Counted from the stretch's first letter, positions 7,638-15,620 are shown. The stretch is DNA of 24,457 bases from BOG-938 sp048498155 (GCA_048498155.1 JBEHYN010000044.1:1-24457); one strand, 5' to 3'. Translations and numbers: made by a program. Notes: a model not told the origin generated them from the letters alone.

Positions 7638-8507
7638 TCAACCTTCCGCGGGGATGTTGCTGAGCGCATCTTCCAGCTCCAGGAAGCTGGGCTGGGCGGC
7701 GGACGGCACGCTGCCGCGGCCGATTTCAACCGAGATCTGGGCAGCGTTGCCGTGAAGATGGGCAACCAGCACGCCTTGGATGATTTTATAGAACGAAGCC
7801 TCTTCGTCCACGATCGCTCCCAGCCGCGTGGCCATCGGTCCCACCAGGCCATAGGCGAGAAACACCCCCATGAAGGTGCCGACCAAGGCGCCGCCGATCA
7901 TGCCGCCGAGGATTTCCGGCGGCTCGGTAATCGAGCCCATGGTCTTGATGACGCCGAGCACGGCCGCCACGATGCCCAGGGCGGGCAGGGCGTCGGCCAG
8001 GGCCTGCAGGGCGTGCGATGGCCCGAGATGTTCGTGGTGGTGCTTTTCCAGCTGTTTTTCCATCGCGTCTTCCACCTGGTGCGGATCTTCCAGGTTCATG
8101 GTCATCATCCGCAGGGTGTCGCAGATGAAATCGACCGCGAAATGATCCTTCGTGATCCGGGGGAAGCGCGAAAAGATATTGCTGTCTTTGGGATTTTCGA
8201 TGTGGCTTTCCAGGGCGATCACGCCCTTGGACTTCATGGTTTTGGTCAGCAGAAACAGTAGCGAGAGCAGGTCGCGGTAGTCTGAGGACTTCCATTTTGG
8301 CCCGGCGAACACCTTGCCGAACGAACCGCCGGTGGCCTTGATTGTCGTCATGCTGTTGGAGATCAGGAAGGCGGCGATGCCCGCGCCGCCGATGGCCATC
8401 AGCTCATGGGGCGCCGCCTCCAGGATCACCGGAAGCTTGCCGCCGGAGATGATGTAGCTGCCGAACACCGAGGCGAACAGAACGACTATGCCGATAATCT
8501 GAAACAT
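7638..8507 (-). CDS. motA: Flagellar motor stator protein MotA
   Basis: MotA forms, with MotB, the ion-conducting stator that powers flagellar rotation in the inner membrane. This 289-residue protein begins MFQIIGIVVLFASVFGSYI. It has membrane segments at about 1-22 and 30-50, a cytoplasmic loop rich in charged residues (about 60-165), and the paired C-terminal helices ALGIVAAVLGVIKTMG and GGMIGGALVGTFMGVFLAYG. The Pro in EPPEILGGMIGGALVG and the Thr/Gly-rich last helix fit the family. ATG at 8507 is used; the longer frame upstream (8537) adds a poor extension. motB is not in the window, so the two stator genes are apparently unlinked, as I recall for Caulobacter. The gene lies 42 bases downstream of a lytic transglycosylase gene on the same strand and is likely co-transcribed with it. 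Confidence 0.95.
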   Translation of the reverse strand: MFQIIGIVVLFASVFGSYIISGGKLPVILEAAPHELMAIGGAGIAAFLISNSMTTIKATGGSFGKVFAGPKWKSSDYRDLLSLLFLLTKTMKSKGVIALESHIENPKDSNIFSRFPRITKDHFAVDFICDTLRMMTMNLEDPHQVEDAMEKQLEKHHHEHLGPSHALQALADALPALGIVAAVLGVIKTMGSITEPPEILGGMIGGALVGTFMGVFLAYGLVGPMATRLGAIVDEEASFYKIIQGVLVAHLHGNAAQISVEIGRGSVPSAAQPSFLELEDALSNIPAEG

Positions 8508-8549
8508 GCATCCCCGCCCGATTGAGGCGGCAAGCATCCGCGTTAATGC

Positions 8550-9854
8550 TTAATTCCCCGTTGCCGAAGCAGGCGTTGCGGGCGCAATCGCAGCCGCCTC
8601 GCTCTGCAGGCGATGGGACAGGTCCGCCGTGAGGTAGCCGTCGGCGGGCAGGCCGCGAACCTTCTGCCAGGCGCGCACGGCGGAGCGGGTGTTCATGCCG
8701 ATGACCCCGTCCGGCTGGCCTGGGTTGAAGCCTAGGGTGATCAGCGCCTGCTGGGCGCCGATGCGGTCCTGCGCCGTCATGGCCGCTTCCACCGGCCAGG
8801 CCACGGTGAGGGGACCTGCCCCGGCGATGCGATCCGCCAACAGGCCGACGGCCAGGGCGTAGCTGGTCGAGTTGTTATATTTTCGAATGACGAAATGGTT
8901 GGGCAGCACCAGGAAAAGCGGCCCGGTTGATCCGGCCGGCGCGATCAGCTGCGCGGGCGCGTTGGCGTCCGTCTCGCTCCAGTCGGAGCCCGAGGCGGCC
9001 CGCACCCCGTCCAGGGCCCAGGCGGAGGCCGTCTGCATGGCGCCTTCGGTCACGCTGAAATCGAAGCCCGCAGGCGTCAGAACCTCGCGCGCCCAGCCGC
9101 CACCGCGCTTCCAGCCATAGTGCTGCAACAGGTTGGCGGCTGAGGCGAGGGCGTCGGCGGGAGAACCCCAGATGTCGCGCCGGCCATCGCCATCCCCGTC
9201 AACGGCGTTGGCCAGATAGGATTCGGGGATCATTTGGGTCTGGCCCATGGCGCCGGCCCAAGAGCCCTTCATCTGCTCCCGTACCGCAGCGCCGGTAGAA
9301 ATCATCCGCAGAGCGGCCCAAATCTGGCTTTCGGCCCAATCTCGCCGCCGTCCGGCCGCCGCCAGGGTGGCCAGAGAGCGGATCACGTCCATGTCGCCCT
9401 GAACCGCGCCGTATGAGGATTCCGCGCCCCATACCGCCGTCAGGATCGGGCCGGGCACGCCGAAGCGATCCTCGATCTGGGGCAACCAGACCGCAGCGGC
9501 CGCATGTTTGGTTTGGCCCAGCGCCACGGTCCTGTCCGACACGGCCGCGCGCATATAGTCGCCAATGGGCTTGGAAAGCTCGGGCTGACGGCCGTCCAGG
9601 CTGGTCACGCGCGGATCGGGACTGAGGCCGGCCAGTTCCCGGCGCAGAAGATCGAGCGACCAGCCGGCAGTGGCGGAGCGCTGAAAGAAGCTCTGCAGCC
9701 AGGCGTCGAACTGCGAATCTCCCGATGCTTCAGGGACGCCCGCCACCGTCTCCGCCGGACGACTGCCCGCATCGGGACCCAGACCCGGAAGGGGATTGGC
9801 GCCCGGATTGGCCATCCCCGCGGCGGCCAGCATCATGAATAATCGGCGGTCCAT
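8550..9854 (-). CDS. MltB-family lytic murein transglycosylase with C-terminal peptidoglycan-binding domain
   Basis: This enzyme cleaves the MurNAc-GlcNAc bond of peptidoglycan with 1,6-anhydro product formation. It has 434 residues from the ATG at 9854, preceded by AAGGG. A short hydrophobic N-terminus (MDRRLFMMLAAAG) may be a signal or anchor. The SLT_2 (MltB-type) domain spans about residues 45-340, with the catalytic Glu in VWGAESSYG (E145), GAMGQTQMIPESY (201-213) and DGDGDGRRDIW. About residues 370-425 form a PG_binding_1 domain (ALITLGFNPGQPDGVIGMNTRSAVRAWQ...). motA follows after 42 bases on the same strand. An enzyme that opens the wall next to a stator gene suggests a role in stator insertion or anchoring, but that is inference. 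There is no lipobox, so the product is probably soluble periplasmic or signal-anchored. Confidence 0.92.
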   Translation of the reverse strand: MDRRLFMMLAAAGMANPGANPLPGLGPDAGSRPAETVAGVPEASGDSQFDAWLQSFFQRSATAGWSLDLLRRELAGLSPDPRVTSLDGRQPELSKPIGDYMRAAVSDRTVALGQTKHAAAAVWLPQIEDRFGVPGPILTAVWGAESSYGAVQGDMDVIRSLATLAAAGRRRDWAESQIWAALRMISTGAAVREQMKGSWAGAMGQTQMIPESYLANAVDGDGDGRRDIWGSPADALASAANLLQHYGWKRGGGWAREVLTPAGFDFSVTEGAMQTASAWALDGVRAASGSDWSETDANAPAQLIAPAGSTGPLFLVLPNHFVIRKYNNSTSYALAVGLLADRIAGAGPLTVAWPVEAAMTAQDRIGAQQALITLGFNPGQPDGVIGMNTRSAVRAWQKVRGLPADGYLTADLSHRLQSEAAAIAPATPASATGN

Positions 9855-9904
9855 GGCCCTTAGGCTAAACGGCCTTGCGGCCGCCACCAATCATAAAGCC
9901 GAGA

Positions 9905-9933
9905 TTGACTAAGGCGACCTTGCCCCCTATACG
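9905..9933 (+). promoter_or_regulatory. Predicted sigma-70 promoter of rpmJ
   Basis: TTGACT (9905-9910), a 17-base spacer, and TATACG (9928-9933) give a strong housekeeping promoter. Transcription would begin near 9940, leaving a leader of about 49 bases before the ATG of rpmJ. It lies about 50 bases upstream of, and divergent from, the transglycosylase start. Confidence 0.7.
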
Positions 9934-9988
9934 CACGCCCTTCGCGTCACCGGCGCAAATTTCTGATCCTTGGCCATCGAGTTCCGTC

Positions 9989-10114
9989 ATGAAGGTCCGT
10001 AGCTCTCTGAAGTCCCTCAAGGGACGCCATCGCGACTGCAAGCTCGTGCGCCGCAAGGGCCGGGTGTATGTGATTAACAAGACCGATCCTCGCTTCAAAG
10101 CCAGACAGGGCTGA
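9989..10114 (+). CDS. rpmJ: 50S ribosomal protein L36, zinc-free form
   Basis: This 41-residue, strongly basic ribosomal protein begins MKVRSSLKSLKGRHRDCKLV and ends INKTDPRFKARQG. It is a component of the large subunit and binds 23S rRNA. The classic L36 has a CCCH zinc ribbon; only one Cys (residue 17) remains here, which marks the C-minus (zinc-free) type, usual in alphaproteobacteria. The gene stands alone between its own promoter (9905-9933) and terminator (10141-10164), not in the spc ribosomal operon. Identification is firm. Confidence 0.97.
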   Translation: MKVRSSLKSLKGRHRDCKLVRRKGRVYVINKTDPRFKARQG

Positions 10115-10140
10115 ACGGACTAGGGTTCCAGAGGTTCCGA

Positions 10141-10164
10141 AACGCCGCCTTCGGGCGGCGTTTT
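10141..10164 (+). terminator. Rho-independent terminator of rpmJ
   Basis: The 9-bp stem AACGCCGCC (10141-10149) and GGCGGCGTT (10154-10162) is closed by a TTCG tetraloop and followed by TT. It starts 26 bases after the rpmJ stop. Confidence 0.85.
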
Positions 10165-10218
10165 CGATTCCGGCACGGTGTCGCTGGAACCCATGTTTTA
10201 GCCATGCTCCAATAGGGC

Positions 10219-11235
10219 ATGCCGATCATCGATCCCTCTTTTCCCGCTGTCGCCGCGGGCCTTATCGGTTCGGCGGTCGCGATCTATTTCGCCTGCGAGT
10301 ATTTCGTGAACGGGGTTGAGTGGATCGGCCACCGCTTCGCCATGGGCCAAAGGGCGACCGGCTCCTTGCTCGCGGCCTTCGGCACGGCCTTGCCCGAAAG
10401 CGTGGTGACCCTTGTCGCGGTAGCCTTCGGCGCCGGCGCGGCCCAGCAGGACCTGGGCGTCGGCGCGGCCCTCGGCGGTCCCCTGGTCCTGGCCACGATT
10501 GCTTACGCCGTGACCGGACTGACATTATTGGCTTGCCGCAGGCCCTTGCGCGGGCCCGCCGCCGCCGCCGATTTCGCCGCCCTTAGCCGCGACCAAGCCT
10601 GGTTCATCGGCCTGTTTGTGGTCAAGTTGGGGGTGGGTCTGATCGCGTTTGCCTTCAAGCCTTGGCTCGGCGTGCTGTTCCTGGCCGCCTATGCCCTCTT
10701 CGCCTGGAAGCAGGCCACCGCCGAGACGGGGGAGGCGGAGGGCGAATTGGAGCCTCTCAAGCTGCAGCCGGGCGCCGACACACCTTCGACAGTGTTGATC
10801 CTCCTGCAAACCCTTGGGGCCTTGGCGGTGGTGTTCTTCGCCTCTCGCGTCTTCGTCGGCCGGCTCGGCGCCTTGGGTCATCTGATTGGCCTGGGCCCGC
10901 AGCTTCTGGCTTTGCTGCTCAGCCCGATCGCCACCGAGATGCCCGAAATTCTCAACGCCATCATCTGGATTCGCCAGGGCAAGGTCAGCATGGCCCTGGC
11001 TAATATTTCCGGCTCCATGATGATCCAGGCCACTGTGCCGACGGCGCTGGGCCTGTTTTTTACGCCCTGGCGCCTGCAACCGTCCCTGATCGTGGCGGGA
11101 GCCGCGACCCTGGCGGCCATGGTCATGCTGTGGGCCGGTTTTCGCACCGGCCGCATCTCGCGCCCAATGCTGGCGGCCACGGCGCTGTTCTACGGGCTTT
11201 TCCTTGCGGTGGTGCTGTTGGGGCATCTTTCTTAG
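10219..11235 (+). CDS. CaCA-family (Na+/Ca2+ exchanger-like) membrane transporter with atypical first repeat
   Basis: This is a 338-residue integral membrane protein with about ten hydrophobic segments and a charged central loop (about 165-190), the usual layout of sodium/calcium or cation/proton exchangers. The two inverted alpha repeats are visible: FGTALPESVVTLVAVAFG (about 54-71) and SPIATEMPEILNAIIW (about 235-250), each carrying the Pro-Glu pair that lines the ion site. The second repeat continues normally into ALANISGSMM. The first continues into DLGVGAALGGPL, where the canonical GN..GSN Asn is replaced, so the ion or coupling may differ from textbook exchangers. The start at 10219 (ATG) follows AGGG. 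The gene stands between the rpmJ terminator and gapR; gapR begins 63 bases after its stop. Substrate is uncertain; potassium or divalent cation/proton exchange is possible. Confidence 0.82.
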   Translation: MPIIDPSFPAVAAGLIGSAVAIYFACEYFVNGVEWIGHRFAMGQRATGSLLAAFGTALPESVVTLVAVAFGAGAAQQDLGVGAALGGPLVLATIAYAVTGLTLLACRRPLRGPAAAADFAALSRDQAWFIGLFVVKLGVGLIAFAFKPWLGVLFLAAYALFAWKQATAETGEAEGELEPLKLQPGADTPSTVLILLQTLGALAVVFFASRVFVGRLGALGHLIGLGPQLLALLLSPIATEMPEILNAIIWIRQGKVSMALANISGSMMIQATVPTALGLFFTPWRLQPSLIVAGAATLAAMVMLWAGFRTGRISRPMLAATALFYGLFLAVVLLGHLS

Positions 11236-11298
11236 GCGGCGTTCTGGGTTTAGGTTCTGCGCCCTTCCCATCCGCACGCTTTGACGAGACCCTGACCC

Positions 11299-11565
11299 AT
11301 GGCCGACGATTCCTCCTCCCTCGATGTTCTCAACACCACGGCCCAGACTCGTCTGAAGACCATCATCGAGCGCATTGAGCGGCTTGAAGAGGACAAGGCC
11401 GCCGTGGCCGCCGACATCAAGGAGGTGTTCGCCGAGGCCAAGGGCGAGGGCTTTGACGTCAAGATCCTGCGCAAGGTCGTGCGCCTGCGTAAGCAGGATC
11501 AGGCCAAGCGCCTGGAGGAAGAGGCCTTGCTCGACCTGTATCTTTCGGCGATCGGGGGGCTGTGA
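11299..11565 (+). CDS. gapR: Nucleoid-associated protein GapR (DUF2312)
   Basis: GapR is a small DNA-binding protein of alphaproteobacteria that clamps around overtwisted DNA ahead of replication and transcription and helps topoisomerases; it is important for growth in Caulobacter. This 88-residue copy shows the conserved core: TRLKTIIERIERLEEDK, then AADIKEVFAEAKGEGFD and VKILRKVVRLRKQDQAK, followed by an acidic helix EEALLDLYL. The protein is helical and rich in Lys/Arg, with no membrane segment. ATG at 11299 gives a normal N-terminus. The stop (11563-11565) overlaps the GTG of the next gene by 4 bp, so the two are translationally coupled. Identification is firm. Confidence 0.95.
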   Translation: MADDSSSLDVLNTTAQTRLKTIIERIERLEEDKAAVAADIKEVFAEAKGEGFDVKILRKVVRLRKQDQAKRLEEEALLDLYLSAIGGL

Positions 11566-11882
11566 AGCGCACCGCGCCAGACCCGAAGGCGGCGGCCAAG
11601 CGCGCCGCCCTCAATGCTCTGCGCCGGGCGCGCCGCGCGGCCGACAAGGCCGGGGTGGAATTGTCGGCGTGGGAAGGCGAGTTCCTGGGTTCCGTGGAGC
11701 AGCGGCTTCAAACCTACGGCCGAGCTTTCGGCGACCCGGAGAAGGGCGCGCCTGGGGCCAGCCTGTCCGCGCGCCAGGGCCTCAAGCTCAAGGAAATCTC
11801 GGCCAAGGCCAAGGGCAAGCCAAAGGCCTTGGGGCGGGGCGGATTTCATCGCCGCAAACCGGCGCCGGACGGCTTGGATTGA
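11562..11882 (+). CDS. Small basic protein coupled to gapR, function unknown
   Basis: I do not recognise this 106-residue protein. It starts at a GTG that overlaps the gapR stop by 4 bp, so it should be made from the gapR transcript. About 24 Lys/Arg against 11 Asp/Glu make it strongly basic. The N-terminus is a Lys/Arg/Ala helix (RAALNALRRARRAADKAG). The middle is more ordinary, with AWEGEFLGSVEQRLQTYGRAFGD looking like a structured helix. The tail is Lys/Gly/Pro-rich and probably disordered (SAKAKGKPKALGRGG). Composition suggests nucleic-acid binding. Coupling with gapR suggests, but does not show, a chromosome-related role. Confidence 0.75.
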   Translation: MKRTAPDPKAAAKRAALNALRRARRAADKAGVELSAWEGEFLGSVEQRLQTYGRAFGDPEKGAPGASLSARQGLKLKEISAKAKGKPKALGRGGFHRRKPAPDGLD

Positions 11883-11915
11883 TCCTTTTGGCGCCCTATT
11901 TGCGGCGGTGAAGGG

Positions 11916-11944
11916 TTGACTTCGCGCCTGACGGACGCAAAACC
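11916..11944 (+). promoter_or_regulatory. Possible promoter for gap-pgk-fba
   Basis: TTGACTT (11916-11922), a 14-base spacer and GCAAAACC (11937-11944) partly match the Caulobacter form. The leader to the ATG at 12008 would be about 55 bases and ends with AGAGGA as the ribosome site. A small stem (AGGCG/CGCCT) sits just before it. The -10 match is incomplete. Confidence 0.35.
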
Positions 11945-12007
11945 CCCCGACCAAACAGTTTAGTTGCGAAAATTCAGGCGTTTTGCGCGCCTTCAGAGGA
12001 ATTAAAC

Positions 12008-13018
12008 ATGACCCTCCGCGTCGCGATCAATGGCTTTGGCCGCATCGGCCGGTTGGTGCTGCGTTCGATCTACGAGAACGACCGGCGCGATATCGAAGTC
12101 GTCGCCATCAACGATCTGGGCCCGGTGGAAACCAACGCCCATCTGTTCCGCTATGATTCCACCCACGGCCGCTTCCCGGGCGTGGTGAAGGTCAGCGGCG
12201 ACGGCCTGGATATCGGCCGGGGTCCGATCAAGGTCACGGCGATCCGCAATCCGGCCGAACTGCCGCACAAGGACCTGGGCGTGGATATCGCCTTTGAATG
12301 CACCGGTATTTTCGCCACCAAGGACAAGGCTTCGGCCCACCTGGAAGGCGGCGCCAAGCGCGTTCTGGTGTCGGCGCCGTGCGATAACGCCGACAAGACC
12401 ATCGTCTATGGAGTCAATCACGACGCCATCACCAAGGACGATCTGGTGGTGTCCAACGCCTCCTGCACCACCAACTGCTTGGCTCCGGTGGCCAAGGTGT
12501 TGCATGACCTCGTGGGCATCGAGCGCGGCTATATGACCACGGTGCATTCCTACACCAACGACCAGCCCTCGCTGGATCAGATGCACAAGGACCTCTACCG
12601 CGCCCGCGCCGCGGCCCTGTCGATGATCCCTACCTCCACCGGCGCGGCCAAGGCGGTAGGCTTGGTGCTGCCCGCGTTGAAGGGCAAGCTGGACGGATCT
12701 TCGATCCGCGTGCCGACACCCAATGTGTCGGTGATCGACCTGAAGATCGTGCCCAGCCGCGCGACCAGTGTCGAGGAGATCAACGGCGCGATCCTCAAGG
12801 CCTCGCAGGAAGGTCCGCTCAAGGGTGTTTTGGCCACCACCGATGAGCCGCTGGTGTCCATCGACTTCAACCACATCCCGGCGTCGTCCACCGTGGCCCT
12901 GCCGCAGACTCAGGTGATCGAAGGCCAGTTGGTGCGGGTGCTCAGCTGGTACGACAATGAGTGGGGCTTCGCCACGCGGATGGCCGACACGGCCCTGGTG
13001 ATGGGCGGGCTGCTCTAG
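12008..13018 (+). CDS. gap: Glyceraldehyde-3-phosphate dehydrogenase, type I
   Basis: This cytoplasmic enzyme converts glyceraldehyde-3-phosphate, NAD+ and phosphate to 1,3-bisphosphoglycerate and back. It has 336 residues. The Rossmann start is VAINGFGRIGRLVLR, and Asp36 at the end of the second strand (VVAINDLG) favours NAD over NADP. The catalytic Cys is C153 in SNASCTTNCLAP, with its partner His at residue 180 (TTVHSYTNDQ). The C-terminus shows the usual WYDNEWGFATRM. ATG at 12008 is preceded by AGAGGA. The TAG at 13016-13018 directly abuts the pgk ATG, so the genes are one transcript. A single gap gene serving both directions is likely. Confidence 0.97.
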   Translation: MTLRVAINGFGRIGRLVLRSIYENDRRDIEVVAINDLGPVETNAHLFRYDSTHGRFPGVVKVSGDGLDIGRGPIKVTAIRNPAELPHKDLGVDIAFECTGIFATKDKASAHLEGGAKRVLVSAPCDNADKTIVYGVNHDAITKDDLVVSNASCTTNCLAPVAKVLHDLVGIERGYMTTVHSYTNDQPSLDQMHKDLYRARAAALSMIPTSTGAAKAVGLVLPALKGKLDGSSIRVPTPNVSVIDLKIVPSRATSVEEINGAILKASQEGPLKGVLATTDEPLVSIDFNHIPASSTVALPQTQVIEGQLVRVLSWYDNEWGFATRMADTALVMGGLL

Positions 13019-14224
13019 ATGGCGTTCCGCACGCTGGATCAGACCGGTGACCTGAAGGGCAAGACCGCTCTGGTCCGTGTGGATTTCAATGTGCCTGTCC
13101 ACGGCGGCCCCTCCAGCCGAGTCGTGGGCGACGATACCCGCCTGCGCGCCGCCCTGCCGACCATCCGCCTGTTGCAGGGCAAGGGCGCCAAGGTGGTGCT
13201 GCTGTCCCACTTCGACCGGCCCAAGGGCAGGCGCGTGCCGGAAATGAGCCTTGAGTTGGTGGTCCAGCCCCTGTCCAAGCTTCTGGGCGAGCAGGTGCTG
13301 TTCGCCGATGATTGCATCGGTCCCACAGCCAAAAAGGCCATCAAGGCCCTGCCGGCCGGCGGGGTCCTGCTGCTGGAGAACCTGCGCTTTCACGCGGGCG
13401 AGGAAGCCAACGACCCGGAGTTCGCCAAGGCTCTCGCGGCGCTGGGGGACATCTATATAGACGACGCCTTCTCCGCCGCCCACCGCGCCCACGCCTCCAC
13501 CGAGGGCGTGGCCAAGCGCCTGCCCGCCTATGCCGGGGAGTCCATGCGCGAGGAGCTGGACGCCCTGGAAAAGGCGCTAGGCTCGCCTGAACGGCCGGTG
13601 ATGGCCATCGTCGGCGGCTCCAAGATCTCGACCAAGCTCGATCTGCTCAAGCACCTGGTGACCAAGCTGGACAAGCTGGCCATCGGCGGGGGCATGGCCA
13701 ACACCTTCCTGTATGCCCAGGGCCATGACGTCGGCGCCTCCTATTGCGAGAAGGATTTGGCCGAGACCGCGCGTGAGATCATCCGCATCGCCGGGCGCAA
13801 TAACTGCAAACTCTTTCTGCCGTTGGACATCGTGGTGGCTGAAAAACTGGCGCCTGGGGCCGCTGCGCGCGTGCGCGGCCTGGGCTCGGTGGACGAGGAC
13901 GAGCGCATCCTGGATGCCGGTCCTGAGACGGTCGAACGTCTATGCCGGGCCATCGGCAATTCCAGGACCCTGATCTGGAACGGCCCGCTCGGCGTTTTTG
14001 AAATTCCGCCCTTTGACAAGGGCACGGTCGCAGCGGCCCGGTGCGCGGGCGCACTGGCCAAGGCGGGAAAGCTCGTGGCGGTGGCGGGCGGCGGTGATAC
14101 GGTGGCGGCCTTGAACGCGGCCGGGGTGACGGAGGAGTTCACCTTCGTATCCACCGCCGGCGGCGCGTTCTTGGAATGGATGGAAGGCAAGGTGCTGCCC
14201 GGCGTGGCCGCGCTGCAGGTCTAA
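13019..14224 (+). CDS. pgk: Phosphoglycerate kinase
   Basis: This cytoplasmic enzyme moves phosphate between 1,3-bisphosphoglycerate and ADP, making 3-phosphoglycerate and ATP, and works in reverse for gluconeogenesis. The 401 residues cover the family length. Landmarks are VRVDFNVPVHGG (substrate side), LLSHFDRPKGRR, LLLENLRFHAGEE, IVGGSKISTKL, WNGPLGVFE and the nucleotide-binding VAGGGDTVAAL near residue 360. SHFDRPKG has Phe where many homologues have Leu or another residue. The start codon follows the gap stop with no spacing and no strong ribosome site, so translation is probably coupled. fba starts 10 bases after the stop. Confidence 0.97.
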   Translation: MAFRTLDQTGDLKGKTALVRVDFNVPVHGGPSSRVVGDDTRLRAALPTIRLLQGKGAKVVLLSHFDRPKGRRVPEMSLELVVQPLSKLLGEQVLFADDCIGPTAKKAIKALPAGGVLLLENLRFHAGEEANDPEFAKALAALGDIYIDDAFSAAHRAHASTEGVAKRLPAYAGESMREELDALEKALGSPERPVMAIVGGSKISTKLDLLKHLVTKLDKLAIGGGMANTFLYAQGHDVGASYCEKDLAETAREIIRIAGRNNCKLFLPLDIVVAEKLAPGAAARVRGLGSVDEDERILDAGPETVERLCRAIGNSRTLIWNGPLGVFEIPPFDKGTVAAARCAGALAKAGKLVAVAGGGDTVAALNAAGVTEEFTFVSTAGGAFLEWMEGKVLPGVAALQV

Positions 14225-14234
14225 GGGGAACGAC

Positions 14235-15323
14235 ATGGCCCGCATTACGCTTCGACAGCTTCTCGATCACGCGGCTGAGCACGACTACGGCCTGCCCGCC
14301 TACAACATCAACAATATGGAGCAGGGCCTCGCCATCATGGAGGCGGCCGAGCAGGCTGACGCTCCGGTGATCATCCAGGCCAGCCGGGGCGCGCGCTCCT
14401 ACGCCAACGACATCGTGCTGAAGTACCTGATCGACGCCCTGGTCGAGCTCTACCCCAATATCCCGGTGTGCATGCACCAGGACCATGGCAACAGCCCCGC
14501 CACCTGCGCCACCGCCATCCAGTACGGCTTCACCAGCGTGATGATGGACGGCAGCTTGAAGGCCGACGGCAAGACCCCCGCCGATTACGAATACAACGTC
14601 GACACCACCCGCCAGGTGGTGGACATGGCCCACGCCTGCGGCGTGTCGGTGGAGGGCGAGCTGGGCGTGCTGGGCTCGCTGGAAACCGGCATGGGCGAGG
14701 CTGAGGACGGCCACGGCTTCGAGGGCAAGCTCGATCATTCGGCCCTGTTGACCGACCCGGATCAGGCGGTTGATTTCGTCAAGTCCACCGGCGTGGACGC
14801 CCTGGCCATCGCCATGGGCACCAGCCACGGCGCCTATAAGTTCTCGCGCAAGCCCGACGGGGCGGTGCTGGCCATGACGGTGATCGAGGAGATCCACAGC
14901 CGCCTGCCCAACACCCACCTGGTGATGCACGGCTCATCCTCGGTGCCGCAGGACCTGCAGGACGTCATCAATCAATACGGCGGCCAGATGCCCCAGACCT
15001 GGGGCGTCCCGGTGGAGGAGATCCAGCGCGGCATTAAGCACGGCGTGCGCAAGATCAATATCGACACCGACAACCGCATGGCCATCACCGGCGCCATCCG
15101 CAAAGTCATGGCCGAAAAGCCGGGCGAGTTCGACCCACGCGCCTATCTGAAGCCCGCCAAGGAAGCCATGCGCAAGGTCTGCCTGCAGCGCTTCCAGGAG
15201 TTCGGCTGCGAAGGCTGGGCGTCGAAGATCAAACCCCTCTCCACCGCCCAAATGGCCAAACGCTACGCGGGCGGCGAGCTGGCGCACACCTTCGGCGGCA
15301 AGGCGGCGGCGGCGGCGGAGTAG
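14235..15323 (+). CDS. fba: Class II fructose-bisphosphate aldolase
   Basis: This zinc enzyme splits and joins fructose-1,6-bisphosphate with dihydroxyacetone phosphate and glyceraldehyde-3-phosphate in the cytoplasm. It has 362 residues. CMHQDHGNSP (about 79-88) carries the catalytic Asp83 and a zinc His84. Further family landmarks are EGELGVLGS, GTSHGAYKF, VMHGSSSVP and KINIDTDNR. The form resembles the Calvin-cycle/gluconeogenic type, in which gap-pgk-fba are often together. ATG at 14235 follows AAGGGG at good spacing. The C-terminus is Ala-rich. The gene ends 10 bases before the convergent antitoxin gene, with no clear terminator visible between them. Confidence 0.96.
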   Translation: MARITLRQLLDHAAEHDYGLPAYNINNMEQGLAIMEAAEQADAPVIIQASRGARSYANDIVLKYLIDALVELYPNIPVCMHQDHGNSPATCATAIQYGFTSVMMDGSLKADGKTPADYEYNVDTTRQVVDMAHACGVSVEGELGVLGSLETGMGEAEDGHGFEGKLDHSALLTDPDQAVDFVKSTGVDALAIAMGTSHGAYKFSRKPDGAVLAMTVIEEIHSRLPNTHLVMHGSSSVPQDLQDVINQYGGQMPQTWGVPVEEIQRGIKHGVRKINIDTDNRMAITGAIRKVMAEKPGEFDPRAYLKPAKEAMRKVCLQRFQEFGCEGWASKIKPLSTAQMAKRYAGGELAHTFGGKAAAAAE

Positions 15324-15333
15324 GGGGCACGAG

Positions 15334-15618
15334 CTAAGCGGCGTGGATGGCCAGCTTGAGCCCGAGCGCCCGGATCACCTTCAGGAAGGTCTCCAGCGAG
15401 GGGTTCGCGCCCTCGCCGAAGGCTTGGCGCAGGGTCTGGCGGGACAGGCCCGCCTCACGCGCCAGGGCCGCATAGCCGCGAGAGCGCGCGACCGTCCCCA
15501 GCGATTTAGCGATCTCGGCGGGCGTACCGTCCTCGAAGCTCGCCTCCAGGAAATGAACGACGTCATCCGGCGTCTCAATAAGGTCCGCCGGGTCGAGGGG
15601 ATGTGTTTGCAGCGCCAT
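15334..15618 (-). CDS. HigA-like antitoxin of an addiction module (94 aa)
   Basis: This is the DNA-binding antitoxin of a type II toxin-antitoxin pair. From the ATG at 15618 it has 94 residues. The C-terminal half (about 44-90) is a Cro/Xre-type helix-turn-helix: GYAALAREAGLSRQTLRQAF, then GANPSLETFLKVIRALGLKL. This matches the 'putative addiction module antidote' family, whose partner gene lies immediately upstream. The first codon is 2 bases after the toxin stop, and GGAG inside the toxin end serves as its ribosome site, so the pair is coupled. A longer frame upstream (to about 16239) is just readthrough of the toxin region. The product is expected to bind its own promoter, where a palindrome is present. 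Confidence 0.9.
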   Translation of the reverse strand: MALQTHPLDPADLIETPDDVVHFLEASFEDGTPAEIAKSLGTVARSRGYAALAREAGLSRQTLRQAFGEGANPSLETFLKVIRALGLKLAIHAA

Positions 15619-15620
15619 TG

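Noticed and set aside
8532..8551. AAGCAT/ATGCTT hairpin at the transglycosylase stop
   Set aside because: A 6-bp arm of low stability without a T-run; it is more likely chance than a terminator between co-directional genes.
12002..13492. A long open frame of 496 codons on the minus strand across gap and pgk
   Set aside because: It is antisense to two certain enzymes, and its His/Gln/Arg-rich composition is what the complement of GC-rich codons gives; no family sequence was seen.
14139..14930. A 263-codon minus-strand frame opposite fba
   Set aside because: It lies antisense to a certain aldolase and has the His/Gly/Val-rich look of a shadow frame.
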